The notes under the pieces are model-generated. The model did not search any database. It saw only the letters and a list, made by a program, of their open reading frames with translations, and was not told the DNA's origin. The position numbers were made by a program, and so were the translations under genes. From NCBI GenBank assembly GCA_015057435.1, contig SVEJ01000023.1, forward strand, positions 1-52,073: a DNA stretch of 52,073 nucleotides, given 5' to 3'. The stretch is from Lachnospiraceae bacterium. Its GTDB lineage: Bacteria > Bacillota > Clostridia > Lachnospirales > Lachnospiraceae. Numbering within the stretch: the first letter of the stretch is position 1; the number at the start of each line of letters is the position of its first letter. Below, in pieces: positions 42,910 to 51,162 of this stretch.

Positions 42910-45732
42910 ATGTTTGTATTTGTTAAAAGAAAAATACAGAATAAGAAATGTCTAAATGGATGCTTACTGTTAGGAATTACTTTGCTGATTGCGGTTGCTT
43001 CCTGTACGCCGATGTTTCAAAAAGGTTCGCTCAATATGCTGCTGCATAGCAAGTTTGAAACGGTTATTAGAGAAGAAAATGTATATCCGGCGGTGATATC
43101 TAGAAGTGCAAGAGTAGAAGGAGAAGATGTATCTTATGCATCCATTACGGAAAAGATAAGTGGTTATTTGCAGACTTGGAAGAAGTACATAGAAGTCCCG
43201 GAACAGGCGACGCAACAACACATTTGGATAGATGGATATTTTATTAAGCGTGAGTACGGATTAAATGCAGATTGGATGGAGATTGGTTGTATTCCAAACA
43301 TGGAGGAACATGTTGAAGTTTTAGCTACTGAGTCTTTGGATGTGTTACAGACATCAAAGCAGGTCTATCCTTGTATGATGACAGAATCTGTAATGGACAG
43401 GTTTGGATTAATACTAGGAGAAACGATTACATTTGAGGGCATTGTGGATGAGAATGAAAATCCCCTTGTGTTATGCATTTCTGGTATATTCGATGAAGGT
43501 AATGCTACTGATGTGTTTTGGCATGTGGAAGCAGATGAATATGAGAAGCAATTGTTCGTGGATGAGGAGGTCATGGATAGCATAATTGAAAAATATTCCG
43601 TTTCGGCAATTAACTATGAAGTGTATTATTTGTTGGATTATTTGAAAATGAATAGTAACAACGCTTTGGATATGCTGTATTATTTAGAACAATTTCGTGA
43701 GAAAGATGTAGCACTAGTAGAAAGCATCAGTGAGATTTTAGAGGACTATGTTACCGAGATGAAATTTGTCAATACAATTTTCTGGGTATTGGAGTTACCT
43801 ATTTTTGTTGTTTTATTGGCATTTATTTATATGGTATCCGGACAGATTTTGAATATGGAAAAGGGAGAAATAGCAATGCTTGGCAGCCGAGGACTATCGA
43901 CTGTTCAAATCATGTCAATCTATTTGCATCAATCAGGTGTCTTAGCTAGTGTTGGTGTTTTGCTAGGGTTGCCACTAGGATTTTTATTATGTAAGCTGGC
44001 AGCGTCTACGGATGCATTTTTGGAATTTTCTTGGAAGGCGACAGAGGTGTATAAGCCAACTGTTATGATGGTAGTTTATGCGATGGTAGCAGCTGTGTTT
44101 GCTATGGCGTTTGTGACGGTTCCGGTACTATTCTATGCCAAGGATTCTGTTGTAGGACAAAAGAAGAAGCGGATTTTGAATCGCAATTGCAGTTTTGTGG
44201 AGAAATATTGGCTGGATGCAATTTTGCTAATCTGCTCCCTTTACTTATTGTACAATCACAAGAAGCAATTAGATGTACTAATTGAGCAGGTTGTGACCGG
44301 ACAATACATGGATCCACTGATTTTTTTGAATGTTACATTATTTTTGTTTGGGGCTGGTTTGTTGGGCTTACGATTGCTTCGTTATAGTGCAAGTCTGATA
44401 TTTCGCTTTGGAGAGTCAAGATGGAAAACGTATACCTATGCGTCCTTTTTACAGATTATACGTGCAGATAGAACCCAGAGGTTTATTTCTGTATTTTTGA
44501 TATTTACAGTGGCGATGGGCATTTTCAACGCAACAGTGGCTGGAACGATTAATGAGAATAAAGAAAACAGGATTCGCTACAACATTGGTACAGATATCAT
44601 TGTTTCGGAACAGTGGAAACCGGAAGTATATATGGATAGCACTTTGAAAAAATCCGTACGCTACTATGTGGAGCCTGATTATCAGAAGTATGCTGGTTTG
44701 TCACCGCAATTTGTGGAGTCTATGACAAGGGTTATTAGGGATAAGAAGATTGAGATTTCCGGTGGTGGTAAAACAGTAGAAAACTGCGAGATGATGGCAA
44801 TTCACACAAAGGAGTTTGGTGAAACAGCTACTCTTAAAAATGGTCTGAATGAGATACATTGGTATCATTATCTCAATGACCTTGCTACTACCGGTTCTGG
44901 TGTGCTGATTTCGAAAAATCTTGCAGAGGAAATGGAGCTAAAGGTTGGAGATGGTATTCGTTATACAAGGCACAATGATTTGCTTGGAGAAGGAGAGGAT
45001 AATAAAACAAACTGTAATGGCATTATATGTGGGATTTTTGATTCCTGGCCGGGATTTATGCAATATCAATACAGATATGATGAAAATGGTAAGCGTGTGG
45101 AACAACAACACTATATGATTGTAACAAACTATGCTTATACAGTGAATGTATTTGGTGACACACCGTATGAAATATGGATGAAGAAAAAGAGCAACACAAG
45201 TCTTTTGGATGTAGAAGCATATCTATCAAAGAATAATATTGTGACCACATCGGTTATAGGAGCAATGGAAGAGGTGGAACAGGCAAAGAGTGAGGCAATG
45301 GTACAGATTACAAACGGTTTGTTTACCCTTAGTTTTTTGGTTAGTGTGCTTTTGTGTACGATTGGATTCTTGATTTATTGGATGACCGCTATCAAACAAA
45401 GAGGAATGCTGTATGGCATTTATCGTGCGATGGGTATGGGCATTCGGGAGGTTAGTAAGATGCTTTTGTATGAACTAAGCTTTTCCTCTCTACTTGCCGG
45501 ATTGCTTGGATGTTTGGCAGGCTTTGTTGCATCCCTATTGTATACCAATGTATTAGCAGTCGTCTATTTGCCGGAAAAACATAATATTGTTTTGCGGACA
45601 CAGTGGAGTGGTATGGATATCGTTCGTATGCTGACACTTATCGTTTGTATGGTACTGGTTTGCTTTGTGGTGTTAAAGAGACAGATTCGTAACTCTGATA
45701 TTTTGCAGGCTATTAAAATGGGGGAGGATTAA
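42910..45732 (+). CDS. Large double-FtsX ABC permease
   Basis: A 940-residue membrane protein with two FtsX-like modules. Module 1: helix at about 16-35, an outside domain of about 250 residues, then helices near 295-315, 345-375, 390-415 and further ones at 435-500, with the FtsX-type MEKGEIAMLGSRGLSTVQIMS. Module 2: helix near 535-555, an outside domain to about 800, then helices near 805-830, 855-885 and 905-925, with KQRGMLYGIYRAMGMGIREVSK. It follows the double adaptor by five bases and abuts the first ATPase, so it is the transmembrane part of the same machine. As one chain with two modules, it acts as a covalent pseudo-dimer. No peptidase domain is present. Confidence 0.88.
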   Translation: MFVFVKRKIQNKKCLNGCLLLGITLLIAVASCTPMFQKGSLNMLLHSKFETVIREENVYPAVISRSARVEGEDVSYASITEKISGYLQTWKKYIEVPEQATQQHIWIDGYFIKREYGLNADWMEIGCIPNMEEHVEVLATESLDVLQTSKQVYPCMMTESVMDRFGLILGETITFEGIVDENENPLVLCISGIFDEGNATDVFWHVEADEYEKQLFVDEEVMDSIIEKYSVSAINYEVYYLLDYLKMNSNNALDMLYYLEQFREKDVALVESISEILEDYVTEMKFVNTIFWVLELPIFVVLLAFIYMVSGQILNMEKGEIAMLGSRGLSTVQIMSIYLHQSGVLASVGVLLGLPLGFLLCKLAASTDAFLEFSWKATEVYKPTVMMVVYAMVAAVFAMAFVTVPVLFYAKDSVVGQKKKRILNRNCSFVEKYWLDAILLICSLYLLYNHKKQLDVLIEQVVTGQYMDPLIFLNVTLFLFGAGLLGLRLLRYSASLIFRFGESRWKTYTYASFLQIIRADRTQRFISVFLIFTVAMGIFNATVAGTINENKENRIRYNIGTDIIVSEQWKPEVYMDSTLKKSVRYYVEPDYQKYAGLSPQFVESMTRVIRDKKIEISGGGKTVENCEMMAIHTKEFGETATLKNGLNEIHWYHYLNDLATTGSGVLISKNLAEEMELKVGDGIRYTRHNDLLGEGEDNKTNCNGIICGIFDSWPGFMQYQYRYDENGKRVEQQHYMIVTNYAYTVNVFGDTPYEIWMKKKSNTSLLDVEAYLSKNNIVTTSVIGAMEEVEQAKSEAMVQITNGLFTLSFLVSVLLCTIGFLIYWMTAIKQRGMLYGIYRAMGMGIREVSKMLLYELSFSSLLAGLLGCLAGFVASLLYTNVLAVVYLPEKHNIVLRTQWSGMDIVRMLTLIVCMVLVCFVVLKRQIRNSDILQAIKMGED

Positions 45733-46437
45733 ATGATGAAAGACAATATTATTCGAACTTCTCACATTGTTCGCACATTTCCTGTTGCTACGGGAGAAAC
45801 ATTTCTTGCCTTAAAAGATATAGATATTGATATAGCAAGGGGAAAGTTGACAATTTTGAAAGGACGTTCCGGTTCCGGGAAAACAACACTACTTAATATC
45901 TTAAGTGCTTTAGATGATGCCACTAGCGGAGAGCTGTATTTTGAAGAGGAATCGATTGCAGAGCTTGATTGTGGAGAAAGAGAACGACTTCGCAGGCAGC
46001 AGATGGGATTTGTGTTTCAGTCGATTGCACTGATACCGATTATGAATGCATATGAAAATGTAAATTTTGCTTTGCGTTTGGCAGAATATGAGGGAAACCG
46101 TGATGCAAGAATACGAGAGGTTCTTTCTATGGTTGGATTGGAGGAACGTATGCAACATTTACCGGCTCAAATGTCCGGTGGGGAACAACAAAGGGTAGCG
46201 ATTGCAAGAGCGGTTGCTCATAGGCCAAAGGTGATTTTTGCCGATGAACCAACCGGAGCGTTGGATACGATGAATGGTTTGTCGGTGATGAAACTGTTTA
46301 GGGCCTTGATTGAGCAAGAAGGAATTACGATTGTTATGACAACCCATGACCCCAATTTGATGGAGTTTGGTGATGTAGTATATGAGATAGAGGATGGTGA
46401 GTTGATTGGACGAGAAGAACATACTCATTCGCTGTGA
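45733..46437 (+). CDS. MacB/LolD-type ABC ATPase A
   Basis: A 234-residue ATPase of the lipoprotein/macrolide-exporter group. Walker A GRSGSGKTT is at residues 44-52, the Q-loop is in FVFQSIALIPIMN, the signature MSGGEQQRV is near 147, Walker B is VIFADEPTGALD, and the switch His is in MTTHD. All motifs are intact. It starts directly after the permease stop with GGGGAGG, and its end overlaps the second ATPase gene by 32 bases. Standard length, no extra domains. Confidence 0.93.
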   Translation: MMKDNIIRTSHIVRTFPVATGETFLALKDIDIDIARGKLTILKGRSGSGKTTLLNILSALDDATSGELYFEEESIAELDCGERERLRRQQMGFVFQSIALIPIMNAYENVNFALRLAEYEGNRDARIREVLSMVGLEERMQHLPAQMSGGEQQRVAIARAVAHRPKVIFADEPTGALDTMNGLSVMKLFRALIEQEGITIVMTTHDPNLMEFGDVVYEIEDGELIGREEHTHSL

Positions 46438-47302
46438 TGGATTGGTAAAGATATACCAATGCGATGATGTGGAAGTAATGGCATTGCAGGGATTGGATTT
46501 ACAAATTGAACAAGGCGAATTGCTAGCAATTATCGGGAAAAGCGGAAGTGGAAAATCTACGCTAATGAACATGATAGGAGGGCTAGAGCGTCCTACGGCA
46601 GGAAAGCTTTACCTAGATGGTGAGGATTTGTATGCAAAAAGCGATAAGGAAATGACCATATACCGCAGAGAACAGGTTGGATTTGTATGGCAGATGAGTT
46701 CAAAAAATCTAATTCCTTATCTGCCCGCGGTGGAAAATGTGGAAGCTCCGATGCGAGGGATGGGTGTCGGGAAAGAAGCAATGAGGGAACGGGCATTATC
46801 CCTGTTAGAACGTGTAGGCTTATCCCATAAGAAAGACGCATATCCGCATCAAATGTCCGGTGGAGAACAGCAAAGAGTTGCCATTGCAGTTGCATTGGCA
46901 AATGAACCTAAAATTTTGTTGGCTGATGAACCGACCGGGGCATTGGATACAAAAACCTCAAATCAGATTCAGGATTTGTTTCGTTCCCTTAATGAAGAAC
47001 TGGGGATTACAATTATTATTGTGACCCATGATATGAAACTGGCACATAAAGTAGATCGTGTTCTTATGATATCCGATGGGAAAATCAGTACAGAAAAGGT
47101 GTTGAAAGAGGATTATCGCAAGGCGTTACAACAACTAGAAGATGACAGCATGTTGAACCTGTTCACACATGAAGAGTATTCTGTGTTAGACAAAGCAGGA
47201 AGATTGCAACTAAATGATGAAATGCTAGAGGCAGCGGGAATAGATGGTAATCGCGTGAAGGTGGAGATTATGGATGGTAAAGTGGTGATTTCAAAGGAGT
47301 AG
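46406..47302 (+). CDS. MacB/LolD-type ABC ATPase B with C-terminal extension
   Basis: The 298-residue partner ATPase starting at TTG 46406 inside the first ATPase gene. Walker A is GKSGSGKST at residues 44-52, the Q-loop is replaced in context by FVWQMSSKNLIPYLP, the signature MSGGEQQRV, Walker B ILLADEPTGALD and switch VTHD are intact. Unlike ATPase A it carries about 75 extra C-terminal residues (LKEDYRKALQQLEDDSM...VKVEIMDGKVVIS), which resemble a small regulatory add-on of unknown function. Two non-identical intact ATPases beside one double permease suggest a heterodimeric motor. A terminator follows. Confidence 0.9.
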   Translation: MDEKNILIRCDGLVKIYQCDDVEVMALQGLDLQIEQGELLAIIGKSGSGKSTLMNMIGGLERPTAGKLYLDGEDLYAKSDKEMTIYRREQVGFVWQMSSKNLIPYLPAVENVEAPMRGMGVGKEAMRERALSLLERVGLSHKKDAYPHQMSGGEQQRVAIAVALANEPKILLADEPTGALDTKTSNQIQDLFRSLNEELGITIIIVTHDMKLAHKVDRVLMISDGKISTEKVLKEDYRKALQQLEDDSMLNLFTHEEYSVLDKAGRLQLNDEMLEAAGIDGNRVKVEIMDGKVVISKE

Positions 47303-47310
47303 CAGTGATG

Positions 47311-47362
47311 AGAGAGGTCGATTTGATAACAGATTTGGTATCAAATTGACCTCTCTTTTTCT
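47311..47362 (+). terminator. Terminator of the adaptor/ABC operon
   Basis: AGAGAGGTC-GATTTGATA (47311-47328) pairs with TATCAAATT-GACCTCTCT, one mismatch in 18, followed by TTTTTC. Confidence 0.88.
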
Positions 47363-47435
47363 TTTTGGTTCTTAAGTTGAAGGAAAGCTATTGAAATGCT
47401 ATAGTAATACCATAGTAAAAGTGGGAGGGGTATTT

Positions 47436-48353
47436 ATGAATTACGATGTTTATATGCACGGACAAGTACTTGGAACGCATTCCTTTTGGTTAAAGGGGGA
47501 ATTTTTACAACCGGATGAATACTCGGAAATAAAAGAAAAGTATTTTTTGCCTGGTGGAGAAACAGGTACAGCAGCAACGGTGTTGGCATCCTTGGGTGTA
47601 AGTGTAAAAATGGATGGTACCCATATTGGAACGGAGGTAGGTCCGCTTTTAAAGGAATTTTACAAGGATAAAACTGTGGATTTATCATCTTTGTACTTCG
47701 ACCCTGAGTATGAGGGATTAATGGACTATGTGGTTATTGCAGGACTTGTGCGTTCTCCTATGGGTGTGTTTCAGTCACTATATGAACCGGGAGCAAAGAA
47801 ACGATGGAATATGCCAAAGGAAGAAGATGTTGTGGGATGTAAGGTTGCGGCAGTAGATCCGTTCTTTTTGGAGGAAACACAAACTGCTGCAGAGCTTTTT
47901 GTAAAGCATAAAAAGCCCTATGTTACAATAGACAGTAGACACGATAGTTTTCTTCACCAGCATTGTGCTGTTAATGTGGTTTCCAAAGAATGTACCAGTT
48001 CTGAGCAGTATAAGGATAAAAGTGTAGAAGAAATATATGAACTGTTGACTGAGAATACACAGGGTCTTGTCATTATTACTCGTGGGGAAAAGGAAATGCT
48101 GTACGGCAGAAAAGGTCAGCCGATGAAGAAAATGAAACCGTTCAATGTTGATGTAAAGAGTACGCTTGGTGCAGGTGATACATTTAAAGCTGGATGTGTT
48201 TTTGGCTTGCTTAATAATATGTCAGATGAGGAACTGGTGCGTTTTGCAAGTGCTTGTTCTGCACTAGCCATATCAAGATTTCCTTTGCCGCTTCATCCGC
48301 CGACTTTGGAAGAAGTAAAAAGTTTGCTTGATAGAAAGGTTGAAACAGAATGA
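47436..48353 (+). CDS. PfkB-family carbohydrate kinase
   Basis: A 305-residue ribokinase-like sugar or nucleoside kinase. ATG 47436 follows GGGAGGGG; the frame from 47391 is not used. The PfkB fold is shown by PGGETGTAATVLASLG (about residues 40-56), the substrate lid region, and the anion-hole/catalytic GAGDTFKAGCVFG near residue 250, with the catalytic Asp in GAGD. The first PfkB signature is loosely kept. The substrate is unknown. It overlaps the nucleotidyltransferase gene by four bases (ATGA), so the two are co-translated. Confidence 0.85.
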   Translation: MNYDVYMHGQVLGTHSFWLKGEFLQPDEYSEIKEKYFLPGGETGTAATVLASLGVSVKMDGTHIGTEVGPLLKEFYKDKTVDLSSLYFDPEYEGLMDYVVIAGLVRSPMGVFQSLYEPGAKKRWNMPKEEDVVGCKVAAVDPFFLEETQTAAELFVKHKKPYVTIDSRHDSFLHQHCAVNVVSKECTSSEQYKDKSVEEIYELLTENTQGLVIITRGEKEMLYGRKGQPMKKMKPFNVDVKSTLGAGDTFKAGCVFGLLNNMSDEELVRFASACSALAISRFPLPLHPPTLEEVKSLLDRKVETE

Positions 48354-49192
48354 GTGATAGATATATGAACATAAAGACCAGAATACTTGAGATTGCAGAT
48401 TCCAACGAGGACATTAAGGCGATTATAGCGATTGGGTCGTCAACTAGAAATGAACTGAAAGCGGATGAATATTCTGACTTGGATTTACTTATTGTCACAG
48501 ATGATGTCGAAAGCTGGTTGTATGGGAATATACCCGAACAGCTTGGGGATGTTAAGATTTCATTTGTTGAGTCTTCTCTTGGTGGAGCAAAGGAACGAAG
48601 AGTATTATACGAAGATGTCCTAGATGTGGACATGATTGTGTTTACACCGGAGCAATTCACGGATGCAGTTGAGGAAGGTGTAGTAGGTTGGGTGTGCAAC
48701 AGAGGTTATTTTGTATTGTATGACACAATGGAGTTAAAAAAACTGTTGGCAGAAAATGTAAGCTGTGAGATAAAGTATAATGGTTTGACGGGAAATGAAT
48801 ATAATAATATGGTAAATGATTTCTGTTTTCATGCGATATGGGCATCGAAAAAGATACTTCGGGGCGAATTATGGACAGCAAAGATGTGTATAGACGCATA
48901 CCTCAAAAATTATCTTCTGAAAGTGATGGAAATGTACACCGTATGTAAGTACAACGTGGATGTATGGCACGACGGAAGATTTCTGGATAGATGGGCAGAT
49001 GATGAAATAAAAAAGTCCTTGGAAAAATGTTTTGCTCATTATGAAAAAGAAGATATGGTATCGGCATTATTTGAAACAAAGAATTTGTTTGTGCAGTTGG
49101 CAAAATCAATAGCGAAGATGAGAGATTATGAGTTTCCTGAAACTGCGGTTGGTTATGTAGATGAAGTATTATCGATGTATTTTGGTAGATGA
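48350..49192 (+). CDS. Nucleotidyltransferase of the aminoglycoside 6-adenylyltransferase family
   Basis: A 280-residue protein with the polymerase-beta-like motif AIIAIGSSTRNELKADEYSDLDLLIV (GS...D-x-D, about residues 24-49) and the helical C-terminal domain seen in AadK/ANT(6)-type enzymes (NDFCFHAIWASKKILRGELWTAKMCIDAYLKNYLLKVMEMY). Family members transfer AMP to the 6-hydroxyl of streptomycin, but many chromosomal relatives have no shown resistance role, and sequence alone cannot settle this. It is translationally coupled to the PfkB kinase gene, an odd pairing for a resistance gene. Confidence 0.8.
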   Translation: MSDRYMNIKTRILEIADSNEDIKAIIAIGSSTRNELKADEYSDLDLLIVTDDVESWLYGNIPEQLGDVKISFVESSLGGAKERRVLYEDVLDVDMIVFTPEQFTDAVEEGVVGWVCNRGYFVLYDTMELKKLLAENVSCEIKYNGLTGNEYNNMVNDFCFHAIWASKKILRGELWTAKMCIDAYLKNYLLKVMEMYTVCKYNVDVWHDGRFLDRWADDEIKKSLEKCFAHYEKEDMVSALFETKNLFVQLAKSIAKMRDYEFPETAVGYVDEVLSMYFGR

Positions 49193-49253
49193 AAAAGAAT
49201 ATTTCTTATAAAAAATCGCTGTAGTTTTTGTGTGGCGGGTTTTGTGTTGGCTT

Positions 49254-49286
49254 AATCGAGTAGGAATTAGCTTGCTTGACTGGCTG
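49254..49286. repeat. Degenerate AATCGAGT palindrome, copy 3
   Basis: AATCGAGTAGGAATTAGC matches the left arm and loop of the 22117 copy nearly base for base, but the right arm has decayed to TTGCTTGACTGG. It lies between the nucleotidyltransferase and the immunity-like cluster, probably as a worn copy of the same dispersed palindrome. Confidence 0.5.
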
Positions 49287-49369
49287 TAAAATGTTTAGGT
49301 AAAGATGAGTGGAATGCAGGGATTGTTACATGTTGTGATGAAGAGTAAAAAATTGAAAATTCTTCATAG

Positions 49370-49474
49370 ACAACAGGGGGAGAAACTGTACAGGATTTTG
49401 CGAAACAAATACAGGGAAAAGGAGAACCGGTAGAATGGATTCCTTGTAGAATAGGAGGAGTTTTTAATGTATAA
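49370..49474 (+). pseudogene. Possible fossil tail of a polymorphic toxin
   Basis: A 34-codon open frame with no start encodes TTGGETVQDFAKQIQGKGEP then VEWIPCRIGGVFNV and ends TAA at 49472-49474, overlapping the start of the next gene at 49467. The composition and the position just before a small immunity-like gene are what the end of a toxin gene would look like after loss of its front. Upstream of 49370 the frame is closed and nothing else toxin-like remains. The toxin identity is inference from context. Confidence 0.45.
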
Positions 49475-49922
49475 GCATTGTGAAATAAATGATGAACATA
49501 TAAGTTTGCATGATTGTCATGCAACGAGTGTAACGTATGAAAAAGGTATTTTAACCTTCTATTTTGATGATGGTATATGGATTTCAAGTGATACCCTGAA
49601 TAAAACGGTACGTACAGACAAGGCATGTGTAAAGTTTTACTTGGAAACAGGAGAAGAATGTGATGTAAGTATATATGTCTTTGAGAAGAAATTTAAAAAG
49701 ACTATTCGTAAGGAGCTGCAAATTTCAAAATTGCTTGACTTTATAAATAGTAAGAAGTACACACTTGAATTTTTGTATCAATATAAAGGATATAATTCGA
49801 TGGTCATAGATTGTTGGCTTTGGTCGGATAAAAAACCTTTTCATAGAGAATGTCAAATCAAATTGCGTGTAGAAAAGGTCGAGTATTGCTGGAGCAATCT
49901 GTGTGAGGATAGAGTGTGGTGA
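49467..49922 (+). CDS. Small immunity-like protein (first of three)
   Basis: A 151-residue soluble protein with a strong AGGAGGAG site. It opens YKHCEINDEHISLHDCHATSVTYEKG, a beta-rich start that I associate with immunity proteins of polymorphic toxin systems, and is rich in aromatic residues and charge alternation. It has no signal peptide or catalytic motif. Its start overlaps the end of the toxin-tail-like frame, the arrangement expected of a toxin/immunity pair. The immunity function is inference from size, context and composition. Confidence 0.6.
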   Translation: MYKHCEINDEHISLHDCHATSVTYEKGILTFYFDDGIWISSDTLNKTVRTDKACVKFYLETGEECDVSIYVFEKKFKKTIRKELQISKLLDFINSKKYTLEFLYQYKGYNSMVIDCWLWSDKKPFHRECQIKLRVEKVEYCWSNLCEDRVW

Positions 49923-49987
49923 TTCAGAAGGTGTTATTTTGATTATACTATAGAATGGTGCGATTGATATAGGGGAGTGTTTAAGAT

Positions 49988-50350
49988 ATGACAAACGGAG
50001 AAAGAGCAAAGCAAATAATTGACAAATATGGTTTTGATTTTAAAAACATACCAAAAAACGAAGTGATTGATTTGATACAAAAGGAAATAGCTAATTTTCA
50101 ATCAGGGAGTTCTGAATATATTCGTTTGCTATGCGGATATTTGTATTGTATCGGTGATGTTTCCGATGTTCCTTTACTGGAAAAAGCAAAGTATAAAATT
50201 AGTATGGATGTGGGTTGTATGATTGATGGTGAATGGATTGAAAGCTTGAAAAATGGTGGCATTGAAACCCAATATACTAATTCGCGGCAGGAAATTATAG
50301 AAGGTTTTGTTTTATACTATAAGGATTTTCAACCTGAGGATGAGTGGTAA
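49988..50350 (+). CDS. Small immunity-like protein (second of three)
   Basis: A 120-residue soluble protein. The first 50 residues are charged helices (GERAKQIIDKYGFDFKNIPKNEV), followed by LLCGYLYCIGDVSDVPLLEKAKY and MDVGCMIDGEWIESL, a pattern that I recall from orphan immunity genes in clostridia but cannot name with certainty. It ends in EGFVLYYKDFQPEDEW. It is preceded by GGGGAG and lies 65 bases after the first small gene. No toxin gene is adjacent now, so it may be an orphan immunity gene kept against neighbours' toxins. Confidence 0.6.
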   Translation: MTNGERAKQIIDKYGFDFKNIPKNEVIDLIQKEIANFQSGSSEYIRLLCGYLYCIGDVSDVPLLEKAKYKISMDVGCMIDGEWIESLKNGGIETQYTNSRQEIIEGFVLYYKDFQPEDEW

Positions 50351-50393
50351 TAAGGAAATGCAAAGCGGCAATTTAAAACCGGAGGGGTGAATC

Positions 50394-50816
50394 ATGTCAC
50401 AGGATTTAAAAGAGCGAGTTAGAAAAGTAGTTGAGAGAAGAAATTTATGTAGTTATATGAATGACACAAAATGGAATGAATTGCGAACGGCCATGATGAA
50501 TGAGATGCCTTTTCTGCCGCCATATATTTTAAAATTCGTATTTGACGATGAGCCTATAGAAAATGCGAGCTTTTACAACAATGAGAAATGTATGACCGAC
50601 TGGTATTCTGTTTTTGCAATGTATGGTCAGTATTTTAATGGCTCTTTTGCAGTGGAATGGATTAAAATCCGTCCTAGATGCTTAAAACATCGAGGGCAAC
50701 TTGTCGAACCTGAAGTTATTGATGCAGAGGATATATTTGTAGAGATATTAAAGAAATATTCAATCCCCTATGAATGTGAAGAGGATGGAGTCTATTGTAT
50801 ATACGGATATCGATAA
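50394..50816 (+). CDS. DUF6678-like protein, probable immunity gene (third of three)
   Basis: A 140-residue soluble protein with GGAGGGG upstream. The layout RNLCSYMNDTKWNELRTAMM, PFLPPYILKFVFDDEP, AVEWIKIRPRCLKHRGQLV and ILKKYSIPYECEEDGVYCIYGY agrees with what I remember of DUF6678, a family common beside toxin/immunity loci. Its stop is followed in the same frame by an unrelated open stretch (50817-50963). Function as an immunity protein is inferred, not shown. Confidence 0.65.
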   Translation: MSQDLKERVRKVVERRNLCSYMNDTKWNELRTAMMNEMPFLPPYILKFVFDDEPIENASFYNNEKCMTDWYSVFAMYGQYFNGSFAVEWIKIRPRCLKHRGQLVEPEVIDAEDIFVEILKKYSIPYECEEDGVYCIYGYR

Positions 50817-50966
50817 AAGTTATTTGGTGAAGTTGTGAAAAATGGAGGACAAGGTGATTATGATCATTTATATATCAATATGACAACCTGTCCGGTTAAA
50901 GATAAGATTTCCAGGTTCACATTACGGCATTCTAATTTGGCGACCACCGCGACACCGAACGTCTAG
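50817..50966 (+). pseudogene. Start-less open frame, possible toxin-tail or gene vestige
   Basis: Directly after the DUF6678-like stop, in the same frame, an open stretch reads KLFGEVVKNGGQGDYDHLYI and on to TATPNV before TAG at 50964. The GGQGDYDHLYIN segment looks protein-like, resembling the ends of secreted toxins. In another frame a GGAGG followed by ATG could be the start of a truncated gene (ATG at 50861, stop after seven codons). Either way, the boundary with the mobile element lies near 50930, where the base composition becomes GC-rich. Confidence 0.35.
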
Positions 50967-51077
50967 ACGTGAGGTTCACGAGCAGAGCGAGTGTATCCGT
51001 GAACGACCATAGGGGAGTGAGCGTAGACCGGAGGGAGGAGCGAAGCGACGGCGAAAAGCATCTGCCGTATCCGGCAG
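50959..51077. other. GC-rich hairpin cluster, candidate oriT of the mobile element
   Basis: It contains the 12-bp palindrome ACGTCTAGACGT (50959-50970), the hairpin GTTCACG (50974-50980) / CGTGAAC (50998-51004), and CTGCCG-TATC-CGGCAG (51062-51077), in a stretch much richer in G and C than its surroundings. It lies directly upstream of mobC and the relaxase gene, where transfer origins of mobilisable elements usually are. No nic site can be assigned by eye. Confidence 0.5.
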
Positions 51078-51112
51078 TTTTGTAACAGTTGAATGTAGAT
51101 AGGCATATGAAG

Positions 51113-51140
51113 GAGCAGGAGTAACAATCTGCTCTTTTTT
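51113..51140 (+). terminator. Terminator-like hairpin before mobC
   Basis: GAGCAG (51113-51118) pairs with CTGCTC (51129-51134), followed by six T residues. It would stop transcription entering the mobilisation genes. Confidence 0.7.
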
Positions 51141-51162
51141 GTGTGCCGGATTGGAGGAATTT

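Noticed and set aside
42910-45732. Permease as a BceB-type bacitracin exporter
   Set aside because: BceB is about 650 residues with one large outside domain; this protein has two FtsX modules and two outside domains, and there are adaptor proteins alongside.
48350-49192. Calling the ANT(6)-like gene a streptomycin resistance determinant
   Set aside because: Only family-level motifs are visible, and the gene is coupled to a PfkB kinase gene; activity cannot be read from sequence.
49267-49626. Minus-strand open frame of about 119 codons across the immunity cluster start
   Set aside because: It runs antisense to the first immunity-like gene, has His/Tyr/Ser-rich shadow composition and no ribosome binding site.
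50930-51077. GC-rich stretch as part of an rRNA or tRNA gene
   Set aside because: No cloverleaf, T-loop or conserved rRNA segment is present; it fits a hairpin-rich transfer origin better.
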